In this document: positions 1 through 9,436 of the stretch, piece by piece
Layout: each line of letters begins with the position of its first letter
How positions within the stretch are numbered: position 1 is the stretch's first letter
From: an uncultured Acidimicrobiales bacterium
GTDB taxonomy: Bacteria > Actinomycetota > Acidimicrobiia > Acidimicrobiales > SHLQ01
DNA: 64,000 nucleotides
Assembly (NCBI GenBank): GCA_937922235.1
Contig: CAKZVC010000033.1
Span: 1-64,000 of the forward strand
Direction: 5' to 3'
Position numbers and translations under genes: made by a program
The notes under the pieces: model-generated
Seen by the model: only the letters and a program-made list of their open reading frames with translations
The model's database searches: none
Told to the model about the DNA's origin: nothing

Positions 1-103
1 CATCGAGGTCGGCATCGTTTACGTCGTTTGCGACGATCTGGCGCGGAATGTAGTTGCCTTCGGCATCGAACGTTCCGAATTCTTGGGTTGCTGTATCTGA
101 CAC
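1..103 (-). CDS. Partial CDS running off the left edge (N-terminus VSDTATQEFGTFDAEGNYIPRQIVANDVNDADLD); possibly ribosomal protein S1 by synteny with polA
   Basis: Open frame on minus strand from GTG at 103 to window edge; rpsA lies next to polA in mycobacteria. Identity not confirmed from 34 aa. Confidence 0.4.
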   Translation of the reverse strand, partial: MSDTATQEFGTFDAEGNYIPRQIVANDVNDADLD

Positions 104-202
104 TGGTGCTCTAATCGGGAATAGGAAATAGGGAATAGAAATGCTCGCTGGTGCGAACCTCGTAAGGCTAATACCTCTGTAGTCGTTTGCCCACCGACAG
201 CA

Positions 203-1036
203 CTACGAGCGAGAAGCGAGCAGCAGAAACTCTTCTGACGTGACGTTTGGTGACTCGGGAAGGTATTTGCCTGGCCGTACCGAATAGATGTTGTCGGTAC
301 GCAAGCCAACCGCGGTGGCCATTAGCCGGAGCTCCCGTGGGGTCAGGCATGTTGTCCACAGTTCTGCAGTGTGGTCGACGCCCGCTTCGTCCTTAATCAC
401 GGTCTGTTCATGGTTCACGCCGCGAGCTGCATCGAACGAGTCGGTATCTCCATGAAGGTTTGCGACCTGGAAATAGGCGCTGAACGCACTCATTGCTAGG
501 CGGCCGTTTGGCCCGAGCGAGGCAACGACATTGGAGAAGAGCTCGAGATCGGGTTCGAGCGAATCACCGCTGTCAGGCCCACCGGCCAAACCGAACGCCC
601 CCTGGCACAACGAGATCAGACGGTCGTAGGGCTCGGCGCTGTGCCAGGTTCGAGCGTCGGCAACCTCGAAGGTCACCCGTCCGGCAACGCCCGCAGCTTC
701 GGCCGCAACCTTCGCCAACTCCACGAAGCGTTCACTGATGTCGATGCCGTGGACGGTGAACCCGCGCTCCCCCAACTCGATGGCGTGACGTCCGGGGCCA
801 CAACCCACATCGAGGATCCGATGCGAGGTTTCGAGCTCGAGCATCTCGATGAGCGCGCCCACCTCTTGTTTGGTTCCTCGGGTGAACGAGTACTTGAGGT
901 ACGACTCGCCAAGCGTGTCAGCAACGTCCTCAAACCAGTGCTGGCCCACAGGTTGCTCGCTAGCCCTTTGCTTCTGCCCAGCTCGGGCCAAAGGCGAGGT
1001 TGACTTCGAGCGGTACTCGCAAGTCGAAGGCGGCAC
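203..1036 (-). CDS. Class I SAM-dependent methyltransferase (start uncertain; polA ends at 960)
   Basis: ILDVGCGPGRHAIELGERGF motif I; overlaps the 3' end of polA if the longest start is used. Confidence 0.8.
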   Translation of the reverse strand: MPPSTCEYRSKSTSPLARAGQKQRASEQPVGQHWFEDVADTLGESYLKYSFTRGTKQEVGALIEMLELETSHRILDVGCGPGRHAIELGERGFTVHGIDISERFVELAKVAAEAAGVAGRVTFEVADARTWHSAEPYDRLISLCQGAFGLAGGPDSGDSLEPDLELFSNVVASLGPNGRLAMSAFSAYFQVANLHGDTDSFDAARGVNHEQTVIKDEAGVDHTAELWTTCLTPRELRLMATAVGLRTDNIYSVRPGKYLPESPNVTSEEFLLLASRS

Positions 1037-3632
1037 CCATCACGTCGGTGGTGAGTTTGGCCATGTCGTCTCGTTCTTCGGGGGTGACTTCAAGAATGAC
1101 TTCATCGTGCACCTGAAGAATCAGTTGCGACTCGACCTCGCGCTCTCGCAGTTCCTTGTCGAGGTTCACCAGCGCCACCTTGAAGATGTCGGCCGCAAGG
1201 CCCTGGATGCCGGCGTTCATTGCCTGACGTTCGCCGGCCTGACGGATCCGGAAGTTTGACGAGGCGAGCTCGGGAATCTTGCGACGCCGCCCGAACAGCG
1301 TTTCGGTGTAGCCACGCTGGCGAGTCTCGGCGACGGTGTCGTCCATGTACTTGCGCACTGCCGGGAACGCCTCGAAGTAGGCCTTCAAGATTTGGCTTGC
1401 TTCATCGACCGGAATTCCGAGTCGCTGACTCAGGCCATACGCCTCCATGCCATACGCCAAGCCATAGCTGACCATCTTGGCCTTCGAACGCTGTTCGACG
1501 GTGACCGCATCAGCGTCGACATCGAACACACGGCTTGCCGTTGCGTTGTGGATGTCGTCGCCGGCTTCGAACGCCCCGATCAGACCCGGGTCTTCAGCGA
1601 GGTGAGCAATGCACCGCAATTCGATCTGGTTGTAGTCGGCCACAAGAAGCTCACAACCCTCGCTCGGCACAAACGCCTTGCGGAACTGGCGGCCCATGTC
1701 GGAGCGCACCGGAATGTTGTGCAGGTTGGGCTTGTCCGAGCTCAACCGGCCGGTTCGGGCAACGGTCTGGTTGAAGGTGGCGCGAATGCGATCGCCTTCG
1801 CCGACCTCGGCGAGCAGTCCTTCGCCGTAGGTGGCGCGAAGCTTCTCGACCTCTCGGTAGTCGAGCAAGTGCTCGATGATGGGATGTTCACCGCGAAGCT
1901 TCTCCAACGAGGCAGCATCGGTGCTGTAGCCGGTCTTGGTCTTCTTCTGTGGGGTGAGCTCCAGCCGTTCGAACAAGATCTCGCGCAGCTGCTTGGTGGA
2001 GTTGACGTTGAACTCCTCCCCAGCGTCGGTGTGGATCAGGCCACGAAGTCGCTCGACTTCAGAGGTCAGGTGGTCACGCAGACGGGTGAGCTCGACCTTG
2101 TCGACGCCAATGCCGATCGCTTCCATACGAGCGAGCACGCCGATGAGCGGCACCTCGATCGTTGCGTTGAGCTCGGCTGAACCCTGGGCTTCCATTGCCG
2201 CCCGGATTGGTTCGATCAACCGATCAACTGCGACAGCGTTGCGGGCAGCACGAGTTGACGCATCGACAGCGTCGTCGTCGGAGGTAAGGGCATCGAAGTC
2301 GAGCTGGCCCGTAGGCGCAGCGACTGCTTCGGGCAGTTCGTAGCCCGTGTACTTCTCGATGAGGTCGGGGAGCACGTACTCGGTCTCAGCCGGATCGAGC
2401 AGGTAGGCAGCGATGGCCGTGTCGAGCATGAGCGTCGGAGCTGCTTGATGTGCGGTGAGCCACTGACGAAGCATCGGCTTTGCGTTGTGCATCGCCACAC
2501 CGTGCTCGCCGCCAAGTGCGCCGAGCGCTGCGATGACCGAGTCGTCCTCGAGCTGGCCGGCAGGAATGAACAACACCTCGGCGAGCTCGCCGTTGGTCAC
2601 GACTGCGATGCCGGCATTCGGCTCATCATCGTCGACAGCGATCGCAACCGTTTGCGACGACATCGCGCCGAGTGCTTTCGCTGCTGCGTCGGCGCTCTCC
2701 GACGTCGACACCTCGGCCTCAAGCACTTCGCGAGCGATCGACGGCGCACCTTCAGGTGCACCGGTGACTTCGAGCAAGCGCTCGTGGAGCGTGCGGAACT
2801 CGAGGAAGTCGAACAGCTTCTTGATCTCTTCATGATCGGGTTCGCCCGGCTTGAGATCGTCGAGCTCGACATCGAGCGGCACGTTACGAACGAGCTCCAT
2901 GAGCTCGAGGTTGAGGCGAACCTGGTCTTCGTTCTCGGCCAGGTTCTGGCTGAGCTTCGGCGTTTGGTCTTCGACGTGCTCATAGATGCCGTCGATCCCG
3001 CCGTACTTGTTGATCAGCTTCGCTGCGGTCTTCTCGCCGACTCCCGGCACACCGGGAAGGTTGTCAGACTTGTCGCCGCGCATCGCCGCATATGCGACGT
3101 AGTCGGTGGGCTTCACGCCAGTGCGCTCTTCGATGCCAGCTTCGTCGTAGAGGGCATAATCCGACACGCCACGCTTGTTGTACAGGACCTTGATGTGTGG
3201 ATCTTCCACGAGCTGATAGCTGTCGCGGTCGCCGGTGACGATGATGACGTCGCGCTTGGCGTCGCGGGCTCGGGTCGCAAGGGTGGCCAAAATATCGTCG
3301 GCTTCCCAACCTTCGAGCTCGAGCACCGGGAAGTTCATGGCGTCGACCACTTCGCGGACGAGGCCCATCTGTTGGCGAAGGATGTCGGGCGCAGCTTCAC
3401 GGCCAGCCTTGTATTCAGGGTTGCGCTCGTGGCGGAACGTGGGCTTCGGCAGATCGAACGTGATCACGACGCCGTCGGGCTCGTGATCGCGCATCAGGTT
3501 GATGAGCATCGATGTGAACCCGAACACCGCATTAGTGATCTGCCCCGACGCTGTCGCCATATCGGTCGGCAGCGCAAAGAACGCCCGGTACGTCAGCGAG
3601 TTTCCATCGATCAGAAGCAAAGGTTTAGCCAC
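960..3632 (-). CDS. polA: DNA polymerase I
   Basis: 890 aa; 5'-3' exonuclease domain and family A motifs (VADYNQIELRCIAHLAED, LQVHDEVILEV). Confidence 0.97.
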   Translation of the reverse strand: MAKPLLLIDGNSLTYRAFFALPTDMATASGQITNAVFGFTSMLINLMRDHEPDGVVITFDLPKPTFRHERNPEYKAGREAAPDILRQQMGLVREVVDAMNFPVLELEGWEADDILATLATRARDAKRDVIIVTGDRDSYQLVEDPHIKVLYNKRGVSDYALYDEAGIEERTGVKPTDYVAYAAMRGDKSDNLPGVPGVGEKTAAKLINKYGGIDGIYEHVEDQTPKLSQNLAENEDQVRLNLELMELVRNVPLDVELDDLKPGEPDHEEIKKLFDFLEFRTLHERLLEVTGAPEGAPSIAREVLEAEVSTSESADAAAKALGAMSSQTVAIAVDDDEPNAGIAVVTNGELAEVLFIPAGQLEDDSVIAALGALGGEHGVAMHNAKPMLRQWLTAHQAAPTLMLDTAIAAYLLDPAETEYVLPDLIEKYTGYELPEAVAAPTGQLDFDALTSDDDAVDASTRAARNAVAVDRLIEPIRAAMEAQGSAELNATIEVPLIGVLARMEAIGIGVDKVELTRLRDHLTSEVERLRGLIHTDAGEEFNVNSTKQLREILFERLELTPQKKTKTGYSTDAASLEKLRGEHPIIEHLLDYREVEKLRATYGEGLLAEVGEGDRIRATFNQTVARTGRLSSDKPNLHNIPVRSDMGRQFRKAFVPSEGCELLVADYNQIELRCIAHLAEDPGLIGAFEAGDDIHNATASRVFDVDADAVTVEQRSKAKMVSYGLAYGMEAYGLSQRLGIPVDEASQILKAYFEAFPAVRKYMDDTVAETRQRGYTETLFGRRRKIPELASSNFRIRQAGERQAMNAGIQGLAADIFKVALVNLDKELREREVESQLILQVHDEVILEVTPEERDDMAKLTTDVMGAAFDLRVPLEVNLAFGPSWAEAKG

Positions 3633-3678
3633 GACGCCGACCCTAACGGCCCGGTATGACGAAGCCCAGCTGAGAGCG

Positions 3679-4269
3679 CTAGTCCGCCTCGGGCGCTAGT
3701 TCGCCATTGATGACCGACTCGGCGACGTCTCGCATCGACTTGCGATTGCCCATTGCGCTCGTCTGCACGAACCGGAACGCATCGTTCTCGCTGAGCCCGT
3801 GCTCGTCCATGAGCTTGCCCTTGGCTCGGTCGACGAGCTTTCGAACTTCGAGCTGATCGGTCAGGTTCTCGTTGTCCTCGGCAAGGGCCAAGGTTTCACG
3901 GTGGCGAGCGATCGCCATTTCGATTGCCGGAACGAGATCGTTCCGCTGCCAAGGCTTCACCAGGTAGGCCATCGCCCCCGCTTCAGCTGCACGTTCAACC
4001 AGCTCACGCTGACCAAACGCCGTCAGGATCAACACCGCAGCTGACCGGTTCGCCACAACCTCACGGGCAACTTCGATGCCATCGAGGCCAGGCATGCGAA
4101 CATCGAGGATTGCAAGGTCTGGTTTGAGCTCGTCGATGAGACGCAACGCGTCGTCACCGCGCGCAGCTTCACCAATGACGTCGTAGCCCTCTTCGCGAAG
4201 GGTCTCTACGAGGTCGAGCCGAATGATCGCTTCATCTTCGGCAACAACAATTCGTGGTGCATCTGTCAT
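3679..4269 (-). CDS. pdtaR: Two-component response regulator with C-terminal ANTAR RNA-binding domain (PdtaR-like)
   Basis: REC domain (VAEDEAIIRLDLVETLREEGYDV) followed by ANTAR (VDRAKGKLMDEHGLSENDAFRFVQTSAM). Confidence 0.88.
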   Translation of the reverse strand: MTDAPRIVVAEDEAIIRLDLVETLREEGYDVIGEAARGDDALRLIDELKPDLAILDVRMPGLDGIEVAREVVANRSAAVLILTAFGQRELVERAAEAGAMAYLVKPWQRNDLVPAIEMAIARHRETLALAEDNENLTDQLEVRKLVDRAKGKLMDEHGLSENDAFRFVQTSAMGNRKSMRDVAESVINGELAPEAD

Positions 4270-4550
4270 GAACCCATCAACTCATCGAGCAGTTCGTTCT
4301 GGCGGGCTTCAAGAACGACTGCTCGTTCCTGAAGTTCGGTGTGGTGGCGACGCATCTTCTCAGCATGCCGTGAAGCCTCGTGGAATTCCTGCTCGGCGAG
4401 CGGAGTCTCCGACACCATGGCCCGAATACGGGCCTCTTCAGCCTCACGAGCCAGGTGATCGAGCTGCTCAGTCGAGACGCGTAACTCTTCTTGCACTCGC
4501 TTTGCCTCATCACTGTTGTCTTTGAGCTTTCGCTCGATTGACCGCTTCAC
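4266..4550 (-). CDS. Small coiled-coil hypothetical protein, overlapping pdtaR start
   Basis: 94 aa, charged heptad-like sequence, 4-nt overlap with downstream pdtaR start. Confidence 0.6.
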   Translation of the reverse strand: MKRSIERKLKDNSDEAKRVQEELRVSTEQLDHLAREAEEARIRAMVSETPLAEQEFHEASRHAEKMRRHHTELQERAVVLEARQNELLDELMGS

Positions 4551-4668
4551 AAGGCGTGATCATAGCGATCAAGTCTCAAGTAGACAGATTGGGCTGCCCG
4601 GCGCCCCGATTTTTCCCTAGTAGTCGGCGCCGGCAGCAACACGCGGTATCGTTTCGGAGTGCTATCCA

Positions 4669-4752
4669 GCCCGGATGGCGGAATTGGCAGACGCGACGGA
4701 TTCAAAATCCGTTGTCCGAAAGGGCGTGTGGGTTCAAGTCCCACTCCGGGCA
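4669..4752 (+). tRNA. tRNA-Leu (anticodon CAA), no encoded CCA
   Basis: Acceptor GCCCGGA/TCCGGGC, anticodon stem ACGGA-TTCAAAA-TCCGT, long variable arm, T-loop GTGGG-TTCAAGT-CCCAC. Confidence 0.95.
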
Positions 4753-4764
4753 CGGTTATTTCTT

Positions 4765-4985
4765 CGCACTGCCGGCGAAGATCCGCGGCCGTCTACATGG
4801 TCGTCCGCTCCGCTCCCTCCCCCGAGCGGCTCTCCCTCGACGATTCCGGTCGAGATCCGCTGTAGCCGACATGGTCGCTACGCGAGCTCCGCTCCCCTCA
4901 AGCGCTTTCTGATTGCGACGTTTCGAGCCCCCCGGGCGAGAGCGAACGCTTCGCGTTCGGGCGAGCTCCGCTCCCTGTATAGGCC
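4765..4985 (+). repeat. Dispersed intergenic repeat family, copies a1/a2
   Basis: GATCCGCGGCCGTCTACATGGTCG and GATTCCGGTCGAGATCCGCTGTAGCCGACATGGTCGCTACGCGAGCTCCGCTCCCC. Confidence 0.75.
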
Positions 4986-5551
4986 AGGGAGTTGAGGAGG
5001 TCGTCGAAGACTCGGCGAAGGGTTTCGACGAAGTCTTCGCCGTCGTAGGGCGCGGCTAGTGGCCCGCTGACCCAGAGTTCGACAAAGCCGTGGACGAACG
5101 ACCAGGTCGTTGCGATGAGGTCTCGGATGTCGCGGTCGGGGGCCCAACCGTCTTCTTGGTTGCGAACCAAGATCGCGGCGACGCCGAAGTAACAGCGTTC
5201 CCGTGCGGCCCAGAGCTCGGGGGCATCAACGTTGCAGAGCTCGAGCCGCTGCATCACGCTGAACGGCGACGGCGAGTCGAGGGCGAACTGTGCGTACACC
5301 GCTGCTGCATCGAGCATCGCCGCCCGAGCGTCTGCATTCTCTCCCGCATGTTCGATGTGGACACCGACTTGGTCGTACGCCCGTGTGAGGTATGCGGTGA
5401 ACAGGCCTGGCTTGTCGTTGAAGTAGTGGGCCGCAGCCGTATGCGAGAGCCCAGCCTCGGTGCCGACTCGCCGCAGCGTGACGCCCGAAGGGCCGTGACT
5501 AGCGATGACCGAATCAACGGCATCGAGAAGGCGGGTAGGTGTTTCGCTCAC
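4898..5551 (-). CDS. TetR family transcriptional regulator (GTG start VSETPTRLLDAVDSVIASHG)
   Basis: N-terminal TetR HTH (VTLRRVGTEAGLSHTAAAHYFNDKPGLFTAYL); C-terminus runs into a dispersed repeat. Confidence 0.8.
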   Translation of the reverse strand: MSETPTRLLDAVDSVIASHGPSGVTLRRVGTEAGLSHTAAAHYFNDKPGLFTAYLTRAYDQVGVHIEHAGENADARAAMLDAAAVYAQFALDSPSPFSVMQRLELCNVDAPELWAARERCYFGVAAILVRNQEDGWAPDRDIRDLIATTWSFVHGFVELWVSGPLAAPYDGEDFVETLRRVFDDLLNSLAYTGSGARPNAKRSLSPGGLETSQSESA

Positions 5552-5955
5552 GCAGCCTGAGTGTGTCCGGCCGTTGCGGGGTTTCGCAAGCCCATGGCAT
5601 GCATCACCGCAATCGCTCCGATCACGAGGGCGTCGGCCAGCGCAAGAACCTGCCCGAGTGAACGCTCGATGAGACCAGTCGCAAGCACACCAAGCAGGAG
5701 GAAGGGATAGGGAGCGATTGCGAGGAAGTTGAGCTTCGCTGTTTGGCGAACACCCAGGCGTGGGAGCAGGGCGGTGATAAGCGCAACATGCCCAACGAGC
5801 AGCAGACCGAAGGCCCGCAGCCAACCGGCAATGTCGAGTCCGAGCCATCCCGAGACCGTGTCGGGCACGGCGAGCATCAGGAGACCGCTGGCGAGTGAAA
5901 CACCAGCGTTGGCGAGTAGGGCTGATCGAAGTTGTGTGTCCATGTATTCGACCAT
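5548..5955 (-). CDS. Small multi-pass membrane protein, translationally coupled to the TetR gene
   Basis: 135 aa, about four hydrophobic segments; stop overlaps GTG start of TetR. Confidence 0.7.
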   Translation of the reverse strand: MVEYMDTQLRSALLANAGVSLASGLLMLAVPDTVSGWLGLDIAGWLRAFGLLLVGHVALITALLPRLGVRQTAKLNFLAIAPYPFLLLGVLATGLIERSLGQVLALADALVIGAIAVMHAMGLRNPATAGHTQAA

Positions 5956-5965
5956 ACGGACGAAA

Positions 5966-6001
5966 CTTTACTATGTAAAGCACTTTCTTTACATAGTAAA
6001 G
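5966..6001. promoter_or_regulatory. Nested double palindrome, candidate TetR operator
   Basis: CTTTACTATGTAAAG-cacttt-CTTTACATAGTAAAG: each 15-mer has CTTTAC/GTAAAG dyad symmetry and the two are perfect inverted repeats of each other. Confidence 0.8.
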
Positions 6002-6078
6002 CTACGTCGCCAGATGTATCACAGCGGTCGAACGCCGCTCTGAGAACTCGATGTCGATATACCAACCCACTCAGATAA

Positions 6079-6149
6079 GGCGCTTGCGGGGAGCGGAGCT
6101 AGCGAAGCGACCACGTCGGCTTCCGCGAATCTCGGCGGGAGTCCGAGCG
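6079..6149 (-). repeat. Dispersed intergenic repeat family, inverted copy b
   Basis: Reverse complement CGCTCGGACTCCCGCCGAGATTCGCGGAAGCCGACGTGGTCGCTTCGCTAGCTCCGCTCCCC. Confidence 0.8.
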
Positions 6150-6161
6150 AAACAGAGTCGG

Positions 6162-6175
6162 TTACCAATTGGTAA
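6162..6175. promoter_or_regulatory. 14-bp palindrome TTACCAATTGGTAA upstream of FAS-II operon, candidate operator
   Basis: Perfect palindrome; core TACCAATTGGTA also found at 39507-39518. Confidence 0.75.
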
Positions 6176-6243
6176 GTGGCTATACCTGTTCTCCTGGTTT
6201 AGCGTTCTGGAAACGCCTTCACCGAGGCGCAACCTGAGGTGAT

Positions 6244-7425
6244 TTGATGATCGTGTTTATGTACCCCGGCCAGGGCTCACAAGTGCCGGCCATGGGGGCA
6301 GCCTGGAAAGACCACCCGTCATGGGAATTGGTCGGCGAGGCAAGCGAAGTCGCAGGACGCGACGTCGCTCAACTCCTACTCGAAGCCGATGCTGATGCGT
6401 TGAAGATGACGCACAACTCGCAGATGGCCACCTTCGTCTTGTCGATGGTCGTCTTCGATGCGGTCACCAGAGTCGGCGTCGAAGCAGCAGGCCACGCAGG
6501 CCACAGCTTGGGCGAGTACAGCGCGCTCACCGCGGCTGGCGTACTCGATTACACCGATGCCGTGCGCCTTGTGGGCGAACGTGGCGACGCCATGCGCGCT
6601 GCCGCCGACGAACAAGACGGCACGATGGCCGCAATCCTCGGCCTCGACGACGACCAAGTCGACATCGCCTGCGCCCGAGTGGCTGGCGACGTGTGGGTTG
6701 CGAACTACAACGCTCCCGGCCAGGTCGTCATTGCGGGCGCACCGGTTGCGGTCGAAGAAGCCAGCGCATTAGCCAAGGAACTCGGCGCCAAGCGAGCCAT
6801 GCCACTTCCTGTCGGCGGCGCATTCCACACGCCGTTTATGTCGCCAGCGCGCGATCGCCTTCGCAAGGCCATCGACCAGACCGACTTCCGTGACGCCGAC
6901 ACGTTCGTCATCGCCAACGTCGACGGCGCCTCACACACGAGCGCCAAAGACTGGAACAACCTGCTCAACGCTCAGCTGTGCTCGCCCGTGCGCTGGCGCC
7001 AGTCGCTCCACGCGCTCGAAACCAGCGGCGCACATACCTTCATCGAAGTCGGCCCCGGCGCAGTTCTCACCGGCATGGTCAAGCGCACGTTGAAGGAAGC
7101 CAAGCGCATCACCATCAACACACCCGACGACCTCGACGGCTTGCTCGAGTCGATCGGCTCAGGGTCGGCGGCAACCGCTACCGCTACGCACGAAGGCGAG
7201 CACCTGTTCGCTACCGAACGTCTCGTCGTCTCCCCCGCTGCCGGCGTCTTCACGCCAGACACGAAGATCGAAAACGGCTCACACATCGCGCAGGGCACCG
7301 TGCTTGGCACGATCGGCGATGTTCCGGTCCGTTCCGCCTTCGCTGGTGAGATTCAGGGCTTCCTCGCTCTCGACGGCGAGAGAGTCACCGCCCGCCAACC
7401 AATCGCTTGGCTCCGGCAACCATGA
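6244..7425 (+). CDS. fabD: Malonyl-CoA:ACP transacylase with C-terminal biotinyl/lipoyl-like domain
   Basis: MYPGQGSQ, AGHSLGEYSAL active site, VGGAFHTPFM; C-terminal about 70 aa resembles a barrel-sandwich hybrid domain. Confidence 0.93.
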   Translation: MMIVFMYPGQGSQVPAMGAAWKDHPSWELVGEASEVAGRDVAQLLLEADADALKMTHNSQMATFVLSMVVFDAVTRVGVEAAGHAGHSLGEYSALTAAGVLDYTDAVRLVGERGDAMRAAADEQDGTMAAILGLDDDQVDIACARVAGDVWVANYNAPGQVVIAGAPVAVEEASALAKELGAKRAMPLPVGGAFHTPFMSPARDRLRKAIDQTDFRDADTFVIANVDGASHTSAKDWNNLLNAQLCSPVRWRQSLHALETSGAHTFIEVGPGAVLTGMVKRTLKEAKRITINTPDDLDGLLESIGSGSAATATATHEGEHLFATERLVVSPAAGVFTPDTKIENGSHIAQGTVLGTIGDVPVRSAFAGEIQGFLALDGERVTARQPIAWLRQP

Positions 7426-8354
7426 GCGGCAGCCGAATTACCGGATGGGGCTCGAATCTTCCTGAGAAGGTTCTTACCAACGACGACCTCGCTCAGGGCG
7501 GGCTCGAAACAAGTGACGAGTGGATCTTCGAACGCACCGGCATCCGCCAGCGCCACGTCGGCGGCTCAACTTCACAGATGTCGATCCATGCTGGCAAGCA
7601 AGCCCTCGACATGGCCGGTGTCACCGGTGACGACATCGACCTCGTCATCGTCGCCACGTCTACCCCCGATCAGCTCATGCCTGGCACTTCCGCCACCGTG
7701 CACGCCGAGCTCGGCATCCGCGGCGGCGCCTGCGACATGCAAGCCGTTTGCTCCGGTTTCACCTATGCCCTGATGGCGGCAAATGGCCTGATCAGCACGG
7801 GCCTCGAGCGCATCCTCGTTATCGGAGCCGACACCCTCAGCGACTACGTCGACTGGGAAGACCGCAGCTCGGCCATCCTGTTCGGCGACGGTGCAGGCGC
7901 TGTCGTGCTCGAGAAGCACAGCTCGGCCACCCTGCTCGGCTTCGACCTCGGCGCCGACGGACTCCACCGCCACATCGGCTACACCGATCACGACGGCAAG
8001 ATCACCATGGACGGCAAGGAAGTCTTCCGCACTGCGGTTCGAGCGGTCACCCAGTCGGCCAAGAACGCCATGGAAGAAGCCGGCGTTACCGCCGACGACA
8101 TCGATTGGTTTGTTCCACATCAGGCGAACGTCCGCATCATCGAATCGATTGCGGGTCGCCTCGGCATTCCGATGGAGAAGGCGGTCGTGACCATTCAAGA
8201 CACCGCCAACAACTCGGCGGCCACTATTCCGATTGCGCTCGACACGGCGGTTCGTGACGCTCGCATCCAACCCGGTGACACGCTTTTGCTTGGCGGCTTT
8301 GGCTTTGGCATGACCTGGGCATCAGCAATCATGCGCTGGGAGCCAAATGACTGA
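7422..8354 (+). CDS. fabH: Beta-ketoacyl-ACP synthase III
   Basis: RITGWGSNLPEKVLTNDDL, ACDMQAVCSGF active-site Cys, VPHQAN; ATGA overlap with fabD. Confidence 0.93.
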   Translation: MSGSRITGWGSNLPEKVLTNDDLAQGGLETSDEWIFERTGIRQRHVGGSTSQMSIHAGKQALDMAGVTGDDIDLVIVATSTPDQLMPGTSATVHAELGIRGGACDMQAVCSGFTYALMAANGLISTGLERILVIGADTLSDYVDWEDRSSAILFGDGAGAVVLEKHSSATLLGFDLGADGLHRHIGYTDHDGKITMDGKEVFRTAVRAVTQSAKNAMEEAGVTADDIDWFVPHQANVRIIESIAGRLGIPMEKAVVTIQDTANNSAATIPIALDTAVRDARIQPGDTLLLGGFGFGMTWASAIMRWEPND

Positions 8355-9066
8355 AAATACCGCTCGAGTCGCTCTTGTAACAGGAGCGAACCGAGGGATC
8401 GGTCTCGCAACCGCGCGAGCCCTTCGAGATGCCGGATTCCAGGTAGCCGCTACCTACCGGTCGACTCCGATCGACGAACCGGGCATCACCGCAATCAAAT
8501 GCGATGTCACCGATGCCGACTCTGTGGACGCTGCCTTCAAGGAAGTTGAGAGCTCACTCGGGCCCGTGACTGTGTTGATCTCGAACGCCGGGATCACCAA
8601 GGACGGGCTCGTCCTTCGGATGGCTGAGGACGATTTCACCTCGGTGATCGACTCGAACCTGACCGGTGGCTTCCGTGTCGCCAAGCGTGCCGTCAAGGGC
8701 ATGATGAAAGCCCGCCACGGTCGCATCGTATTCATCAGCAGCATCGTTGGCCTCGGCGGACAGGCTGGACAGGCCAACTACGCGGCCTCAAAGGCGGGCT
8801 TGCATGGCCTGGCCCGCTCACTGGCCAAAGAGTTCGCCTCACGTGGCGTCACCGTCAACGTTGTCGCCCCGGGCCCAATCGCCACCGACATGACCGCCGC
8901 GCTCACCGAAGACCAACTCGCAGCCATGACCGATGTTGTCCCGGCCGGACGCATGGGCCAGCCGGAGGAGATCGCTGCTGCTGTCTCGTTTCTGGCCTCA
9001 GACGCCGCCGGATATATCACCGGCACCGTTTTGCCTGTCGACGGCGGCATGGCAATGGGGCTCTAA
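8347..9066 (+). CDS. fabG: 3-oxoacyl-ACP reductase
   Basis: SDR fold: TGANRGIGLATA, NAGITKDGL, YAASKAGLHGLARSLAKE. Confidence 0.93.
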   Translation: MTENTARVALVTGANRGIGLATARALRDAGFQVAATYRSTPIDEPGITAIKCDVTDADSVDAAFKEVESSLGPVTVLISNAGITKDGLVLRMAEDDFTSVIDSNLTGGFRVAKRAVKGMMKARHGRIVFISSIVGLGGQAGQANYAASKAGLHGLARSLAKEFASRGVTVNVVAPGPIATDMTAALTEDQLAAMTDVVPAGRMGQPEEIAAAVSFLASDAAGYITGTVLPVDGGMAMGL

Positions 9067-9073
9067 CACGTCG

Positions 9074-9118
9074 TTGCCACTTCCGGTCAACATCCGTGGA
9101 GATCTACATGGCCGCATG
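9074..9118 (+). repeat. Dispersed intergenic repeat family, partial copy c
   Basis: CACTTCCGGTCAACATCCGTGGAGATCTACATGGCCGCATGG. Confidence 0.45.
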
Positions 9119-9199
9119 GACATTCGTTTTCAGTCCCAGTACCCCAAATCGACCCTTCCCTACTAGTATCTAGCCACCTGCAATTCAGGAGAAAATGCA

Positions 9200-9436
9200 A
9201 TGAGTGATGACAATTTCGCACGATTCCAAAAGGTCGCCGCTGAGGCCCTTGACGTCGAAGCCGACAAGGTGACGATGGAAGCATCGTTCGCCGACGATCT
9301 TGAGGCAGACAGCCTCGACTTGGTCGAGCTCGTGATGGATCTTGAAGAAGAGTTCGGCGTCGAGGTCGAAGAAGACGAGCTTGAGGGCATTGCGTCCGTC
9401 AAGAACGCATACGAGCTGATCACCAGCAAGCTCTAA
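9200..9436 (+). CDS. acpP: Acyl carrier protein
   Basis: [27 protein letters not shown] phosphopantetheine site. Confidence 0.96.
   Translation: MSDDNFARFQKVAAEALDVEADKVTMEASFADDLEADSLDLVELVMDLEEEFGVEVEEDELEGIASVKNAYELITSKL

Noticed and set aside
2445-3659. 404-aa plus-strand ORF over polA
   Set aside because: Antisense shadow ORF; the minus-strand frame is unmistakably PolA.
4538-4995. Overlapping ORFs across tRNA-Leu
   Set aside because: The region is tRNA plus non-coding dispersed repeats; the ORFs have no recognizable motifs.
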